From Roseivirga sp. UBA6052 (lineage in GTDB: Bacteria; Bacteroidota; Bacteroidia; Cytophagales; Cyclobacteriaceae): a stretch of DNA of 64,000 nt. Each line of letters begins with the position of its first letter. The first letter of the stretch is position 1. Location of the stretch: NCBI GenBank assembly GCA_002427755.1, contig DIYO01000009.1, positions 685,296-749,295 of the forward strand. Reading direction: 5' to 3'. This document shows positions 1-9,427 of this stretch, piece by piece. A program made the position numbers and the translations under genes. A model generated the notes under the pieces. It was not told where the DNA came from. It saw nothing but the letters and a program-made list of their open reading frames with translations, and did not search any database.

Positions 1-473
1 GTAATACCTTCAAGAGATACAGATTGTCTTATCCAAAATGCATCCCCTTTATTCCAAAAAGAGGTTTTGTTATTGTATGGACCAATCGCCAATAAAGCTG
101 GGCTCTCTTCATCCTTAATCTGAAATAATACGATATTCTTTGGGTTCCTTTGAGTCAAACTTTCCGGAAGGCCCTCTACCTGATTTTGAAGTGACTGGTA
201 GTCTCTTAAATCTAACCAAGCAATGGCATCCAAGCCAACAGAAGAGAAAAAGAGCTGCAACTCATCTACCAAAATTTGCCATTCACTCGATTTAGAATCC
301 TCAGGTACTGAAAGTAAGACTATCGATTTAGAACTGAGTATATCTTCGGGAGGATAAAGCGCTTGATTAAGCTCCAGACGGCTTAAAAGTTCATCAATGC
401 TTTGTGCACTGGTCTGAAAACCAGTCATAAAACAAAACAAAAAGAAAACAGACTTAATGATGAACGAGCGCAA
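1..473 (-). CDS. Secreted protein of unknown function, cut by the window edge
   Basis: Reading the minus strand gives an open frame that runs off the left edge of the window. The best start is TTG at 473, because the next ATG (428) would fall inside what looks like a signal peptide: M-R-S-F-I-I-K-S, a run of hydrophobic residues, then a cleavage-like T-S-A-Q. An in-frame stop lies 18 bases upstream of the TTG. The visible 157 residues hold no motif I recognise. It is divergent from the peptidase gene at 554, and the two share a short intergenic region. Family unknown; export is inferred from the N-terminus only. Confidence 0.6.
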   Translation of the reverse strand, partial: MRSFIIKSVFFLFCFMTGFQTSAQSIDELLSRLELNQALYPPEDILSSKSIVLLSVPEDSKSSEWQILVDELQLFFSSVGLDAIAWLDLRDYQSLQNQVEGLPESLTQRNPKNIVLFQIKDEESPALLAIGPYNNKTSFWNKGDAFWIRQSVSLEGI

Positions 474-553
474 TACTATGTCTTTGATTGATTATGTTTA
501 AGCTAGTAAAATCACAACCTAGAGGTTCATTTAGCCAACTAAACTTCATAACG

Positions 554-1456
554 ATGCAAAGGTATTCAAATTTCATTGTGCTTTCCCTAATCGCCTTCTT
601 CATTTCAATTCCCACTTATGCTCAATTAGATCTGCTAGATTCTGAGTTCATGCTTGAGGATTTAAGAAAGCTTTCTCATGATGCGGCTGAAGGAAGAAAA
701 TCCGGTACGAAAGGAGCTGAAGCAGCGCGCAGATTCATTATCAAACAAATGTCTGATATGAGAGCTAAAAGTTTGGTTAAGGACTACAGACATGATTTCA
801 CATTTGTAAACAAAGGGGATACCATTGAGGCATTTAACATAATTTCCTACATCAAAGGAAAAAGCGATAAGGCCTTTCTAATAACTGCACATTATGATCA
901 TTTGGGAGTAATCAATGGCGAAGTCTATAATGGTGCCGATGACAATGCCTCTGGTGTAGCTGCTATGTTGGCAATGATCGAATTCTTTAAAGCGAATACA
1001 CCAGAACATACTATGGTTTTCGCGGCTTTGGATGGGGAAGAAATGGGGCTTCAAGGCGCAAAAGCATTTTTAAAAGATGAGCGTATTCCGCAAGAAGCTA
1101 TTGTGCTCAATATTAACATGGATATGATTGGCATCAACGATAAGAACGAGCTTTATGTCGCAGGGACACACCATAACCCGTCACTAAAACCTTTTCTTGA
1201 AGAGCTCTCATTCGAACCACTTCAGCTTAAATTTGGGCACGATACTCCAGATTTGGGTAGTGATGACTGGACGCTCCAGTCAGATCATGGGGTATTTCAT
1301 AAAGCGGGTATGCCTTTTCTATACTTTGGTGTAGAAGATCACCAGCACTACCACAAACCAACAGACGATTTTGAAAACATCAATCAGATGTTTTTTGTGC
1401 GGTCAGCGCATGCAATACTAGAATGTATCTTATCACTAGACGCAAACTTGAATTAA
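554..1456 (+). CDS. Secreted M28-family zinc metallopeptidase
   Basis: 300 residues with a signal peptide ending S-I-P-T-Y-A-Q at about 24. All M28 aminopeptidase signatures are present: AHYDHLG (zinc His113, Asp115), GADDNASG (bridging Asp128/129), LDGEE (catalytic Glu162, zinc Glu163), NMDMIG (Asp190) and HYHKPTDD (zinc His267). It should hydrolyse N-terminal peptide bonds in the periplasm or outside the cell. The frame is open from 488, but the ATG at 554 directly precedes the signal peptide and is preferred. The ABC exporter permease gene starts 2 bases after its stop, so the two are probably co-transcribed. The substrate cannot be read from the sequence. Confidence 0.9.
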   Translation: MQRYSNFIVLSLIAFFISIPTYAQLDLLDSEFMLEDLRKLSHDAAEGRKSGTKGAEAARRFIIKQMSDMRAKSLVKDYRHDFTFVNKGDTIEAFNIISYIKGKSDKAFLITAHYDHLGVINGEVYNGADDNASGVAAMLAMIEFFKANTPEHTMVFAALDGEEMGLQGAKAFLKDERIPQEAIVLNINMDMIGINDKNELYVAGTHHNPSLKPFLEELSFEPLQLKFGHDTPDLGSDDWTLQSDHGVFHKAGMPFLYFGVEDHQHYHKPTDDFENINQMFFVRSAHAILECILSLDANLN

Positions 1457-1457
1457 T

Positions 1458-2936
1458 ATGGTCGGAACCTTTTTCAGTCACTCTTGGAAACAACAATTTA
1501 GGTCACCCATTTGGGCTAAAAACCTAATAGCAAATCTGTTTTTAGGATTTGCAGCCATTGTATTGGTGGGTTATGCCCTCCTACTTGGTATTTTCTTAAA
1601 CGAGATCATTTTGCAGTTGGTACCTGAAGGAAACCCTCTGGATATCCTAAATGGTTTGATCATCTATTATCTAGCATTTGAATTCTTTATCAGGTTCTTC
1701 TTACAAAACGTCCCTGTCATGAGCATTCAACCCTATCTCCATTTGCCTATTAAAAAGGCTAAGATGATTAATTACATGCTAGGCAAAAGTGCCATTAGTC
1801 CTTTTAACATCATCGGGATTCTGTTCTTTTCACCTTTTGCATTTAGGGTAGTGGCGGATAGCCAAGGAAGCGCTGCCGGATGGGGTTGGTTAGTATTTAT
1901 AGTTGGCCTGGCTTTGACTTTACATTATCTGGTTCTATTGTTTAAGAAAAAACTTAACGATCAGCCGAACCTCATGTTCGCCTTTGTCATCATTTTTGGT
2001 ACGCTTGGCGGATTAGATATTTACAGCATTATCAGTCTTTCGAGTGCATCTTCCGCAATGATGGATGCGGTAATTGCTCAACCTATTTTCGGATTAGTTC
2101 CGGTTGTCTTAGCAGTACTCTTCTACTTTTTGAACTTTAACTACCTAGTTAATAATACCTATCCTGAGGAAATATCGACCAAGAAAAAGACCAGTAATAT
2201 TACAGGTGGGCAATTCGCTTTCTTAAAGCGTTTTGGTCATAAAGGTGAATTAATGGCAGCCGAGCTCAAGTTAATAATGAGACACAAAAGGCCTAGAACG
2301 ACAGTATTATTAGGTGCGCTCTTATTGTTATATGGACTATTCTTTTATCCAAATCCCGCTTATCAAGAAATGGATTTCATCTTTGTATTTGTAGGGGTAT
2401 TTATCACAGGAATTTTCTTCCTGAACTACGGTCAATTCCTTCTAAGTTGGGACAGTGGATTCTTTGATTTTGTATTGACTAGAAAATCTACTTTTAGAGA
2501 ATACATAGAAGCTAAATACTTGTTATTCCTTTCTGCCTCGACTATTGCATTTGTGCTCTCTCTAGCCTACGGATACTTCGGGTGGAAAATCGTTCTGATT
2601 AACCTATGCGCATACCTCTTCAATATTGGTATTAATGTATTTGTAGTCATGCGAATTGCCATGTTTGGTCCAAAGAAAATTGACTTAAATAAAAGAGCTG
2701 CATTCAATTATGAAGGCGTAGGTGCTGCGCAGTTCTTAATCATCATTCCCATAATGATATTGCCATATGTAATCTACGCCCCTTTAGCGATAGCGGGTAA
2801 TGATGTATTAGGAATCGTTTTAACCGGAGGGGCAGGATTAATAGGTTTCCTCTTAAGAAATAAGTCGATAGACGGACTTACCAATTACTTTATCAAAAAC
2901 AGACATAAAATCGCTGCTGGATTCAGAGCACAATAA
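1458..2936 (+). CDS. DUF5687-type ABC exporter membrane protein
   Basis: 492 residues made mostly of hydrophobic segments, about ten to twelve helices, including ones near 30-55, 65-80, 110-130, 140-160, 280-300 and 310-330. The N-terminus (F-F-S-H-S-W-K-Q-Q-F-R-S-P) is the soluble lead typical of Bacteroidota DUF5687 proteins, which pair with a single ABC ATPase. The ATPase gene follows after 11 bases, which supports an exporter made of these two proteins. The substrate is unknown. Family assignment is by recognition of the pattern, not by a search. Confidence 0.78.
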   Translation: MVGTFFSHSWKQQFRSPIWAKNLIANLFLGFAAIVLVGYALLLGIFLNEIILQLVPEGNPLDILNGLIIYYLAFEFFIRFFLQNVPVMSIQPYLHLPIKKAKMINYMLGKSAISPFNIIGILFFSPFAFRVVADSQGSAAGWGWLVFIVGLALTLHYLVLLFKKKLNDQPNLMFAFVIIFGTLGGLDIYSIISLSSASSAMMDAVIAQPIFGLVPVVLAVLFYFLNFNYLVNNTYPEEISTKKKTSNITGGQFAFLKRFGHKGELMAAELKLIMRHKRPRTTVLLGALLLLYGLFFYPNPAYQEMDFIFVFVGVFITGIFFLNYGQFLLSWDSGFFDFVLTRKSTFREYIEAKYLLFLSASTIAFVLSLAYGYFGWKIVLINLCAYLFNIGINVFVVMRIAMFGPKKIDLNKRAAFNYEGVGAAQFLIIIPIMILPYVIYAPLAIAGNDVLGIVLTGGAGLIGFLLRNKSIDGLTNYFIKNRHKIAAGFRAQ

Positions 2937-2947
2937 TTATAGAAAAC

Positions 2948-3646
2948 ATGATTAACGCTAAAGAACTTTCAAAATCATATTCGAGTGTAACTGTTGTTAA
3001 CATTCCTGAATTAAGCATTCCTAAGGGAGAGAGCTTTGGTTTAGTAGGAAATAATGGTGCCGGCAAAACCACCTTTTTCCGTATGATCCTGGACTTAGTT
3101 AGACCAACAACCGGTTCGGTTACTTCTAAAGATGTAGACGTAGCTAAAGACGAGGATTGGAAAAACTACACAGGTTCGTTTTTAGATGAATCCTTTCTTA
3201 TTGATTATTTAACGCCTGATGAATATTTCGAATTCTTAGGTTCTCTTCATGGGTATTCAGATGGTGATCTGAAAGAGTTTCTCCAGCGATTCGAAGCACT
3301 CTTTAACGATGAGATTATCGGCAAGAAGAAATATATCAGAGACCTATCAAAAGGTAATCAAAAGAAAGTTGGTATTGTGGGTGCACTAATGGGTAACCCA
3401 GAGGTAATTCTATTAGATGAACCTTTTGCCAATTTAGACCCAACTACCCAGATCCGTTTAAAAGACGTTTTGAAAGAATGGAGTGAAAAGAGTCAATTAA
3501 CTATGCTTATTTCTTCACACGACCTGAATCACGTGACAGAAGTTTGTGAGCGAATCGTACTTCTGGAAAAAGGAGAAATCAAACAGGACATTCAAACCAG
3601 CGATTCTACACTCAAAGATTTAGAAGATTACTTTGCTGCATACTAG
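2948..3646 (+). CDS. ABC transporter ATP-binding protein
   Basis: 232 residues with a complete nucleotide-binding domain: Walker A GNNGAGKTT at 34-42, signature LSKGNQKK at 133-140 (a variant of LSGGQ), Walker B VILLDEP with Asp157 and Glu158, and the switch His191 in SSHDL. It powers the permease encoded just upstream at 1458-2936. The last 4 bases overlap the 3' end of the convergent DJ-1 gene. Confidence 0.92.
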   Translation: MINAKELSKSYSSVTVVNIPELSIPKGESFGLVGNNGAGKTTFFRMILDLVRPTTGSVTSKDVDVAKDEDWKNYTGSFLDESFLIDYLTPDEYFEFLGSLHGYSDGDLKEFLQRFEALFNDEIIGKKKYIRDLSKGNQKKVGIVGALMGNPEVILLDEPFANLDPTTQIRLKDVLKEWSEKSQLTMLISSHDLNHVTEVCERIVLLEKGEIKQDIQTSDSTLKDLEDYFAAY

Positions 3647-4371
3647 TTAGGATATATTGACTGAATCTCTTGGAGATTCCAGTCAATTACTAGGCCTTTG
3701 CCTACGCCAATTGCTGCCTGTTGGCCGTATAAATATTCTACCAAGTACAGCGCAGGGTCATAAGACTTAGCACCTCCTGCAGAAGTAATGGCTTTGCCAT
3801 CATGAACAAAACTTATGTCTTTGTAGACATTTAATTGAGGAAATGTTTCTTTGAACTTATCTATATCAGTTGGAAAAGTTGTGCACTTCACCCCTTCTAA
3901 TAAACCCGCTTGCGCTAAAATAAAGGCACCATCGCAAAGACTCATAACGTACTGCGCGTTCTCTCCAACTAGCTTTACCCAATTAATCAAGTTTTCATCT
4001 TCTAAATCGGAGCCCATATTATGCTCAGCACTTGGTACTACCAAAACATCTATATCTGGAGCATCTTTGAATGAATAATGCGGTGTAACAGTAATGCCTT
4101 CAAAAGTAACAATAGGATCCATGGTTGGGGAAACAATAAAAGTCTCCATTCCCGGATCGGTGTGAAAAATGGTGTGCTGAAAAATATCGTATGGCGCCAT
4201 TAACTCGGAGTTATAAACCCCATTGATAGCTAAGAAGCCTACATTTAGCTTCTTTCCAGGTCTATTTTCAGTTCTATGAATGCTTTTAGTTGCCTGTACA
4301 ACTTCTTGGCTTTTTTGTTGACATGAAACCAAGAAGCAGACTAGAATAAGTGCTATAAATCTGGTTCTCAT
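3643..4371 (-). CDS. DJ-1/PfpI (GATase1-like) family lipoprotein
   Basis: 242 residues. A lipoprotein signal peptide ends in LVSC with Cys17 as the lipidated residue, so the protein should be membrane-anchored on the periplasmic side. The rest is a DJ-1/PfpI fold: beta strand NVGFLAINGV, VLVVPSAEHN, and the nucleophile elbow SLCDGAFILA with the conserved Cys. GlxA/AraC regulators share this domain, but here there is no DNA-binding part. The start overlaps the stop of the upstream VOC gene by 4 bases (ATGA), so they form a two-gene operon. Substrate unknown; the family includes amidases, glyoxalases and isonitrile hydratases. Confidence 0.82.
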   Translation of the reverse strand: MRTRFIALILVCFLVSCQQKSQEVVQATKSIHRTENRPGKKLNVGFLAINGVYNSELMAPYDIFQHTIFHTDPGMETFIVSPTMDPIVTFEGITVTPHYSFKDAPDIDVLVVPSAEHNMGSDLEDENLINWVKLVGENAQYVMSLCDGAFILAQAGLLEGVKCTTFPTDIDKFKETFPQLNVYKDISFVHDGKAITSAGGAKSYDPALYLVEYLYGQQAAIGVGKGLVIDWNLQEIQSIYPN

Positions 4372-4784
4372 TTCGCGAAAATTTGAGATGGATCTTTAAA
4401 ACTCTTGAACTCTAGTGCATTACCACTTGGGTCTAAGAAGAACATAGTGGCTTGTTCACCCACTTCTCCCTCGAAGCGTATATATGGCTCTATGATAAAA
4501 TCAATACCATAATCTTTTAGCTTATCAGCCAAAGTATGCCATGCGTTCCATTCCATAACAGCCCCAAAATGTCTTACAGGCACATTTTTACCATCAACAG
4601 CATTGGTTGCCGCTTGGGCCAATTCTTCAGGTTTAACATGTGCGCTTAATTGATTTCCAAAGAAATTAAAGTCGATCCACTTATCGGTAGATCGACCAAT
4701 ATCACAACCTAAGAGTCCGCCATAAAAAGATCGAGTCTCTTCAATATCTCTAATTGGAAAGGCAAGGTGGAATGGAGCATTCAT
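4368..4784 (-). CDS. VOC-superfamily (glyoxalase/dioxygenase-like) protein
   Basis: 138 residues with the paired beta-alpha-beta-beta-beta modules of the vicinal oxygen chelate fold. PFHLAFPIRDIEETRSFYGG opens the first module, carrying the first metal-ligand His, and MFFLDPSGNALEFK closes the second, with the metal-ligand Glu. Likely a small cytoplasmic metalloenzyme or binding protein; the exact reaction is not predictable. First gene of a two-gene minus-strand operon with the DJ-1 lipoprotein, whose start overlaps its stop. Confidence 0.83.
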   Translation of the reverse strand: MNAPFHLAFPIRDIEETRSFYGGLLGCDIGRSTDKWIDFNFFGNQLSAHVKPEELAQAATNAVDGKNVPVRHFGAVMEWNAWHTLADKLKDYGIDFIIEPYIRFEGEVGEQATMFFLDPSGNALEFKSFKDPSQIFAK

Positions 4785-4911
4785 AAGGGTCTGTTTTCGG
4801 CAAAATCATCATTTCTAGCTTCAGTTACAATTAGATTCTGATTCCATCACAAATTTTTAATGACTCGTCACATTTTTTTGAACCTAATTTCTACAGGCCT
4901 TAACCTTGAGT

Positions 4912-6441
4912 ATGTTAAAGAGAATAAACCCTGCAATTGCCGTATCTCTAGTCTTAATCATCTGGATAATTCAGAAGTATATATTTGATGTGATACTCTA
5001 TGAAGCTGACTTTCTTGATAGAGCTAACGGAAAGCTTCAAGATTGGGAACTGGCTGAAAAACTCTATCCAAAATATATCATTCACAATCTAGTACATGCT
5101 CTACTGCTTATTTCGATTGTTTTAGGGACATATTTTGGTACGCTCAAAATCGAACGCCTTAAAAAATCCTATGCCATTCTGTACTTAGTACCCTTAACCG
5201 TCATTGTTTTTGGATTTCTAGCTGCCAGTATTGACAAAGCCACCTTCCCAGATTTTATATTACGATTTGAGTACCTTCTCCCTCAATTTCCAGAGGTTAG
5301 TAAGTTTAGGTATCTGGTCTATACCAATGGCATGGAAATATTCTGTCTGCAGGTCATCAGTATTTCTGGAGCACTCATTGTAGAGTTATTCAGAAGAGAT
5401 GACAACATTCTCACCGGAATAAAGCAGCTGCCTTTTAGATTTTGGCTTTCAACCATATCATTTTTCATATTACTCATGGTGCTTTTGCCCATTCTCATTT
5501 TCGATGTTGGTATTTCATTGATCACGCAAAGGTTATTAGCCACTTTAGCTTGGAGCACTCTTTTTTCATTTCAATCTGGTCTATATACGGTTCTGCTTGG
5601 AAAGCTCAAAGGTCAACAAGCACAGCTGTACAACAGAATGATAAGAACTTCATTGATTTATTTTGGATTGCTCTTACTATTGGCACTAGCAAGTGGAACG
5701 CTTTACAGCAAAATTCCATTTGGAGGAGACTTTGTTTATCAGTTCACAGTAAACTTCTTCGTCTTTGCATCAGTAAGTCTGAGCATAATATTTTGCTGGT
5801 CTTATGTATTGCATAGATTTGATCCGCTGAATTTAAAAGCAGAGATTGAACTTAAAAACCTGAAGTCAGAACTCAACTTTCTAAAGAGTCAAATCAACCC
5901 TCACTTTCTATTCAATTCATTAAACACGGTATATGGGCTTGCCTTATTGGACAAAAGTCCGCGAACAGCCGATGGCATTCAGAAACTTAGTGAAATGATG
6001 CGCTTTATGCTGAATGAAAATACCCAAGAACGGATTCCTTTAAGCAAGGAGATCAAATACATTGAAGATTACGTAGAGTTTCAAAAACTGAGAATAGATG
6101 ACTTGGATAAGATTAAAGTCCAGCTTCAAATAAATGCCAATTGTGAAGGAAATATTGCACCTATGTTACTTATCCCTATGATTGAAAACGCATTCAAACA
6201 TGGGGTTTCATTAGATAAAGAGTCTTGGATTACCATAGAAATCTCTTGTCGTGATCATGCTGTAATGCTCGATATTAAGAATTCAAACCATAACAAAACT
6301 AAGCTTCGAACAGACGAAAGCGGAGTTGGCTTAGAAAATGTAAGGCAAAGATTAGCTATACTGTACCCTGAAAATCATTTATTCCAGATTATTGATCATC
6401 CCGATGTATTTGAAGCCAAGGTTAAAGTTCAGTTATCATGA
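4912..6441 (+). CDS. LytS-type sensor histidine kinase
   Basis: 509 residues. Several transmembrane helices fill the first 300 residues (near 10-28, 60-80, 90-108, 180-200, 250-268, 280-300). The histidine kinase core of the PF06580 type follows: KSQINPHFLFNS with phospho-acceptor His331, N box IENAFKHG with Asn426, and the glycine-rich ESGVGLENVRQR. No recognisable extracellular sensor domain, so the signal is probably sensed in the membrane. The frame also permits TTG at 4906, but ATG at 4912 is the better start. Its stop overlaps the start of the cognate response regulator by 4 bases. Confidence 0.88.
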   Translation: MLKRINPAIAVSLVLIIWIIQKYIFDVILYEADFLDRANGKLQDWELAEKLYPKYIIHNLVHALLLISIVLGTYFGTLKIERLKKSYAILYLVPLTVIVFGFLAASIDKATFPDFILRFEYLLPQFPEVSKFRYLVYTNGMEIFCLQVISISGALIVELFRRDDNILTGIKQLPFRFWLSTISFFILLMVLLPILIFDVGISLITQRLLATLAWSTLFSFQSGLYTVLLGKLKGQQAQLYNRMIRTSLIYFGLLLLLALASGTLYSKIPFGGDFVYQFTVNFFVFASVSLSIIFCWSYVLHRFDPLNLKAEIELKNLKSELNFLKSQINPHFLFNSLNTVYGLALLDKSPRTADGIQKLSEMMRFMLNENTQERIPLSKEIKYIEDYVEFQKLRIDDLDKIKVQLQINANCEGNIAPMLLIPMIENAFKHGVSLDKESWITIEISCRDHAVMLDIKNSNHNKTKLRTDESGVGLENVRQRLAILYPENHLFQIIDHPDVFEAKVKVQLS

Positions 6442-7103
6442 TTAATGCCATTGCCATAGATGACGAGCCCCTTGCGTTAAGCATCATTCAGGATCATGCT
6501 TCAAAAATCCCCTATTTAGATGTAAATAAGCAATTTACCTCCGCTTTAGATGCGCTAGAATACTTAAGAAATCATACCGTTGATCTTATTTTTCTTGATA
6601 TCAATATGCCAGATATCTCTGGTATTGAGTTCTTAAAAAGCATGAATGTATCACCCGAAATCATCATGACAACAGCCTATGCAGAGTATGCCTTAGAATG
6701 TTATGATTTGAATGTTACGGACTATTTACTGAAGCCTTTTGAGTTTAAACGTTTTCTAAAAGCAGTCAACAAAGTAGCCTCAAACAATTCAAACGAGCCT
6801 CAGTCCTACTTATTCGTGAAAAGCGGATATGAACATATTCGCATAGATTTAGAAAAACTTCGCTACATCAAAGCTGAAGGAAACTACGTAGGCTTTATTA
6901 CTGATGAGACGAGTACACTCACAAGGATGAAATTCAAAGAAGCAGAAGAATTGCTACCAAAAAACAATTTCATTAAGGTCCACCGTTCTTTTGTGATTAA
7001 TAAAAAGTATATCTCTAAGGTAGAAAGACATCAAGTACACATTTCAGAAGAAATAATTCCTTTAAGCCTTACATACTATAATGAACTAATCTCCAATTTG
7101 TAG
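6438..7103 (+). CDS. LytTR-family response regulator
   Basis: 221 residues. The receiver domain has the acidic pair Asp8/Asp9, phospho-acceptor Asp54 in FLDINMPD and Lys99 in LLKPF. A LytTR DNA-binding domain follows from about 125 (YIKAEGNYVGF, FIKVHRSFVIN). It is translationally coupled to the upstream kinase through an ATGA overlap, so it is its partner. Targets are not obvious; the decarboxylase gene begins 30 bases downstream and may be in the same transcript. Confidence 0.92.
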   Translation: MINAIAIDDEPLALSIIQDHASKIPYLDVNKQFTSALDALEYLRNHTVDLIFLDINMPDISGIEFLKSMNVSPEIIMTTAYAEYALECYDLNVTDYLLKPFEFKRFLKAVNKVASNNSNEPQSYLFVKSGYEHIRIDLEKLRYIKAEGNYVGFITDETSTLTRMKFKEAEELLPKNNFIKVHRSFVINKKYISKVERHQVHISEEIIPLSLTYYNELISNL

Positions 7104-7132
7104 TCCGTAAATTAGAGAACAAATTACTGTTA

Positions 7133-8554
7133 ATGACCAACGAGGAATTTAGAAAGTACGCGCATGAACTTGTCGACTGGATGGCGGATTACATGGATAA
7201 TGTTGAAGACTATCCTGTGCTACCAGATGTTAAGCCCGGTGATATTCTAAAGACATTGGCCGATAAGCCTCCACAAGAAGGTGAATCATTCGATAAAATC
7301 TTCAAGGATTTTAAAGAACAGATTATGCCTGGTATGACACATTGGGAGAGCCCTAATTTTATGGCCTATTTCCCAGCCAATAAGAGCTATCCATCCATAT
7401 TGGGGGAAATGCTTATGAGTACATTAGGTGCTCAATGCATGATATGGCTAACTTCTCCTGCTGCGGCAGAACTGGAAGAACATGTCATGAATTGGATGCG
7501 TGATATCTTAGGTCTACCTGATTCTTTTACGGGAGTCATCCAGGATACAGCATCAACCGCTACACTTTGCGCCTTACTAACAGCAAGAGAGAAATACAGT
7601 AATTTCAAGATAAATGAGAGAGGTTTTGAAAACGAGCGTTTTACAATTTATACCTCGGAACAAATCCATTCCTCAATTGACAAAGCCGTTAAAATAGCGG
7701 GTATTGGAGAGTCTTCTCTTAGAAAGGTTCCTGTAGATGATGCCTTTGCAATGAGAGCAGACGCTTTAGAAAGTACGATTCTGGAAGATATTAAGCATGG
7801 CTATCAACCCATATGTGTGGTCTCAGCCATAGGTACTACGAGCACAACTGCCATTGATCCTATTAAGACAATCAGCGATATCTGTATTAAGTATAAACTT
7901 TGGCACCACGTAGATGCCGCATACGCAGGTATCGCATTGGCACTACCTGAAATGCGCTGGATGGCTGAAGGAGTTCAACTTGCCGATTCATTCGTGACTA
8001 ACCCCCACAAATGGATGTTCACTAACTTCGACTGCACAGCATATTTCGTGAAGGATCCTGTTAACCTGGTTAATACCTTTAGCATTACCCCAGATTATCT
8101 AAAAACCTCTGTTGATCATGAAGTGAAAAACTATCGTGATTGGGGGGTTCCTTTAGGTAGAAGATTCAGAGCATTAAAACTCTGGTTCGTTATTCGCGAA
8201 ATTGGCGTTAATGGCATCAGAGAAAAACTCCAAAAACATATAGACTTAGGAAAATGGTTGTCTATACAAGTAAATAAACATAATAAATTCGAACTATTGG
8301 CCCCTGTAGTGTTAAATACTGTCTGCTTCAGATATATTAATTCAGAGATTCCTGATCTGGATGTATTCAATGAAAAGATCATGAATACTGTGAATAAAAC
8401 GGGCCAACTGTTTTTTACACAAACCAAACTAAAAGGAAGGTTTTCTTTACGTTTAGCCTTTGGAAACACCAATTTAGAGCAAAAGCATGTGGAAAACGCA
8501 TGGAAGCTTATTCAAGAAAAAGCGCTAGAATTAGAACAAGACTATACCACATGA
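7133..8554 (+). CDS. PLP-dependent aromatic-L-amino-acid decarboxylase (group II)
   Basis: 473 residues, the usual length for the DDC/TDC family. Visible motifs: THWESPNFMAYFP near 69-81, SEQIHSSIDKA with the PLP-stacking His179, HVDAAYAG with Asp261 that pairs with the pyridine nitrogen, and TNPHKWM with the Schiff-base Lys293. It should remove CO2 from an aromatic amino acid (Trp, Tyr, Phe or DOPA) to give the amine. The pattern HVDAAYAG followed by PE.RW separates it from glutamate decarboxylases. It follows the LytTR regulator by 29 bases. Which amino acid it prefers is not readable. Confidence 0.88.
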   Translation: MTNEEFRKYAHELVDWMADYMDNVEDYPVLPDVKPGDILKTLADKPPQEGESFDKIFKDFKEQIMPGMTHWESPNFMAYFPANKSYPSILGEMLMSTLGAQCMIWLTSPAAAELEEHVMNWMRDILGLPDSFTGVIQDTASTATLCALLTAREKYSNFKINERGFENERFTIYTSEQIHSSIDKAVKIAGIGESSLRKVPVDDAFAMRADALESTILEDIKHGYQPICVVSAIGTTSTTAIDPIKTISDICIKYKLWHHVDAAYAGIALALPEMRWMAEGVQLADSFVTNPHKWMFTNFDCTAYFVKDPVNLVNTFSITPDYLKTSVDHEVKNYRDWGVPLGRRFRALKLWFVIREIGVNGIREKLQKHIDLGKWLSIQVNKHNKFELLAPVVLNTVCFRYINSEIPDLDVFNEKIMNTVNKTGQLFFTQTKLKGRFSLRLAFGNTNLEQKHVENAWKLIQEKALELEQDYTT

Positions 8555-8565
8555 GTTGACTACTC

Positions 8566-9108
8566 ATGAGAAATCTGACCCTACTCTTTCTTGTTATATC
8601 GCTCTGCTCTTGCCAAATAAACCAAGATAAGAAAGTAGAATCTTTCAGTGATTTTAAAACTGACGAATCTACAAAGCTATACTTCAAAAATGTAAGGCGA
8701 TCATACTACGATGTTACCGAACTCGAAACGGCCAAACTCGAAACCTATAGATTTAAAAAGAGAGTTCAAGATGACCTAGAACCCATAATTAATCTGGCCA
8801 TCGTAAATAATTGGCGTTTTGATGAAGCTTATGTACTTCTCGAGCCCAACGGTAAGTTCATTGGTGGTATGGACGACATTCAAGTGCGCTGGTATGACAA
8901 CAGCGAAGAACTGACAGCTAAGTTCGAAAACACCAATAAAGAATCACATCTGGCCTTCGCAGATATTATTTACAATAATGTTATCTCTGAAAAAGAGATG
9001 GAAGTATGGAACGGGAACGAATGGCTAAAATTCTTAACTACCTCTAAAGCAAAAGAGGCATTCAGAATTAGCATGTACGACTACTACCGATTGGTAAATA
9101 GACTTTAG
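8566..9108 (+). CDS. Lipoprotein of unknown function
   Basis: 180 residues with a short lipoprotein signal ending SLCSC (Cys16 most likely lipidated). The mature part is charged and rich in Glu, Lys and aromatic residues, with no domain I recognise. It starts 11 bases after the decarboxylase stop, so it is probably co-transcribed. Its 3' end overlaps by 4 bases the stop of the tiny minus-strand membrane protein gene. Confidence 0.72.
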   Translation: MRNLTLLFLVISLCSCQINQDKKVESFSDFKTDESTKLYFKNVRRSYYDVTELETAKLETYRFKKRVQDDLEPIINLAIVNNWRFDEAYVLLEPNGKFIGGMDDIQVRWYDNSEELTAKFENTNKESHLAFADIIYNNVISEKEMEVWNGNEWLKFLTTSKAKEAFRISMYDYYRLVNRL

Positions 9109-9239
9109 TGATCTTCTTTCTTCTTTTTGCCCTTGAAGAGCGCATCGTGCTGACTAAGAGCACCTACAAAACCAATAAGAATAACCACAATCCAGATAAA
9201 TGTATTAGCTCCGCTAGCAATTGGTGCATCAAATAACAT
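9105..9239 (-). CDS. 44-residue single-pass membrane protein
   Basis: A short open frame on the minus strand starts with ATG at 9239 and ends with TAA at 9105-9107. The product begins M-L-F-D-A-P-I-A-S-G, has one hydrophobic helix (about residues 14-29, WIVVILIGFVGAL) and ends in a strongly basic tail F-K-G-K-K-K-K-E-D-H. The basic tail favours a cytoplasmic C-terminus by the positive-inside rule. A promoter-like TATCTTCG lies 24 bases upstream. It is convergent with the lipoprotein gene. I do not recognise a family; the clear helix-plus-tail layout and promoter make it likely real. Confidence 0.6.
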   Translation of the reverse strand: MLFDAPIASGANTFIWIVVILIGFVGALSQHDALFKGKKKKEDH

Positions 9240-9262
9240 AATCGTTCTTTTAATTTGTGGTG

Positions 9263-9270
9263 CGAAGATA
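9263..9270 (-). promoter_or_regulatory. Candidate -7 element for the 44-residue membrane protein gene
   Basis: On the minus strand the bases read TATCTTCG followed by CACC, one base off the Bacteroidota -7 consensus TAnnTTTG. A start of transcription some 6 bases on would give a leader of about 17 bases. No good -33 TTTG is visible at the normal distance. Confidence 0.4.
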
Positions 9271-9427
9271 AGTCAAAACCTCTTTGTTAAGAAGCGGTTC
9301 ACATAATTTTAACAAGCTTCTAATAAACGGGCCTTTCAGAGGGCCAAAATGTAATAATAAGTTAACCCTTTCTTACCCAGTGTAAACTACTCTAGACTCT
9401 AATTTCACGTATCAAAAAATGCGTTGA

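Noticed and set aside
3525..3545. CACGTG core inside the ABC ATPase gene as a third parS site
   Set aside because: Only the central six to seven bases match; the outer arms do not fit the ParB consensus.
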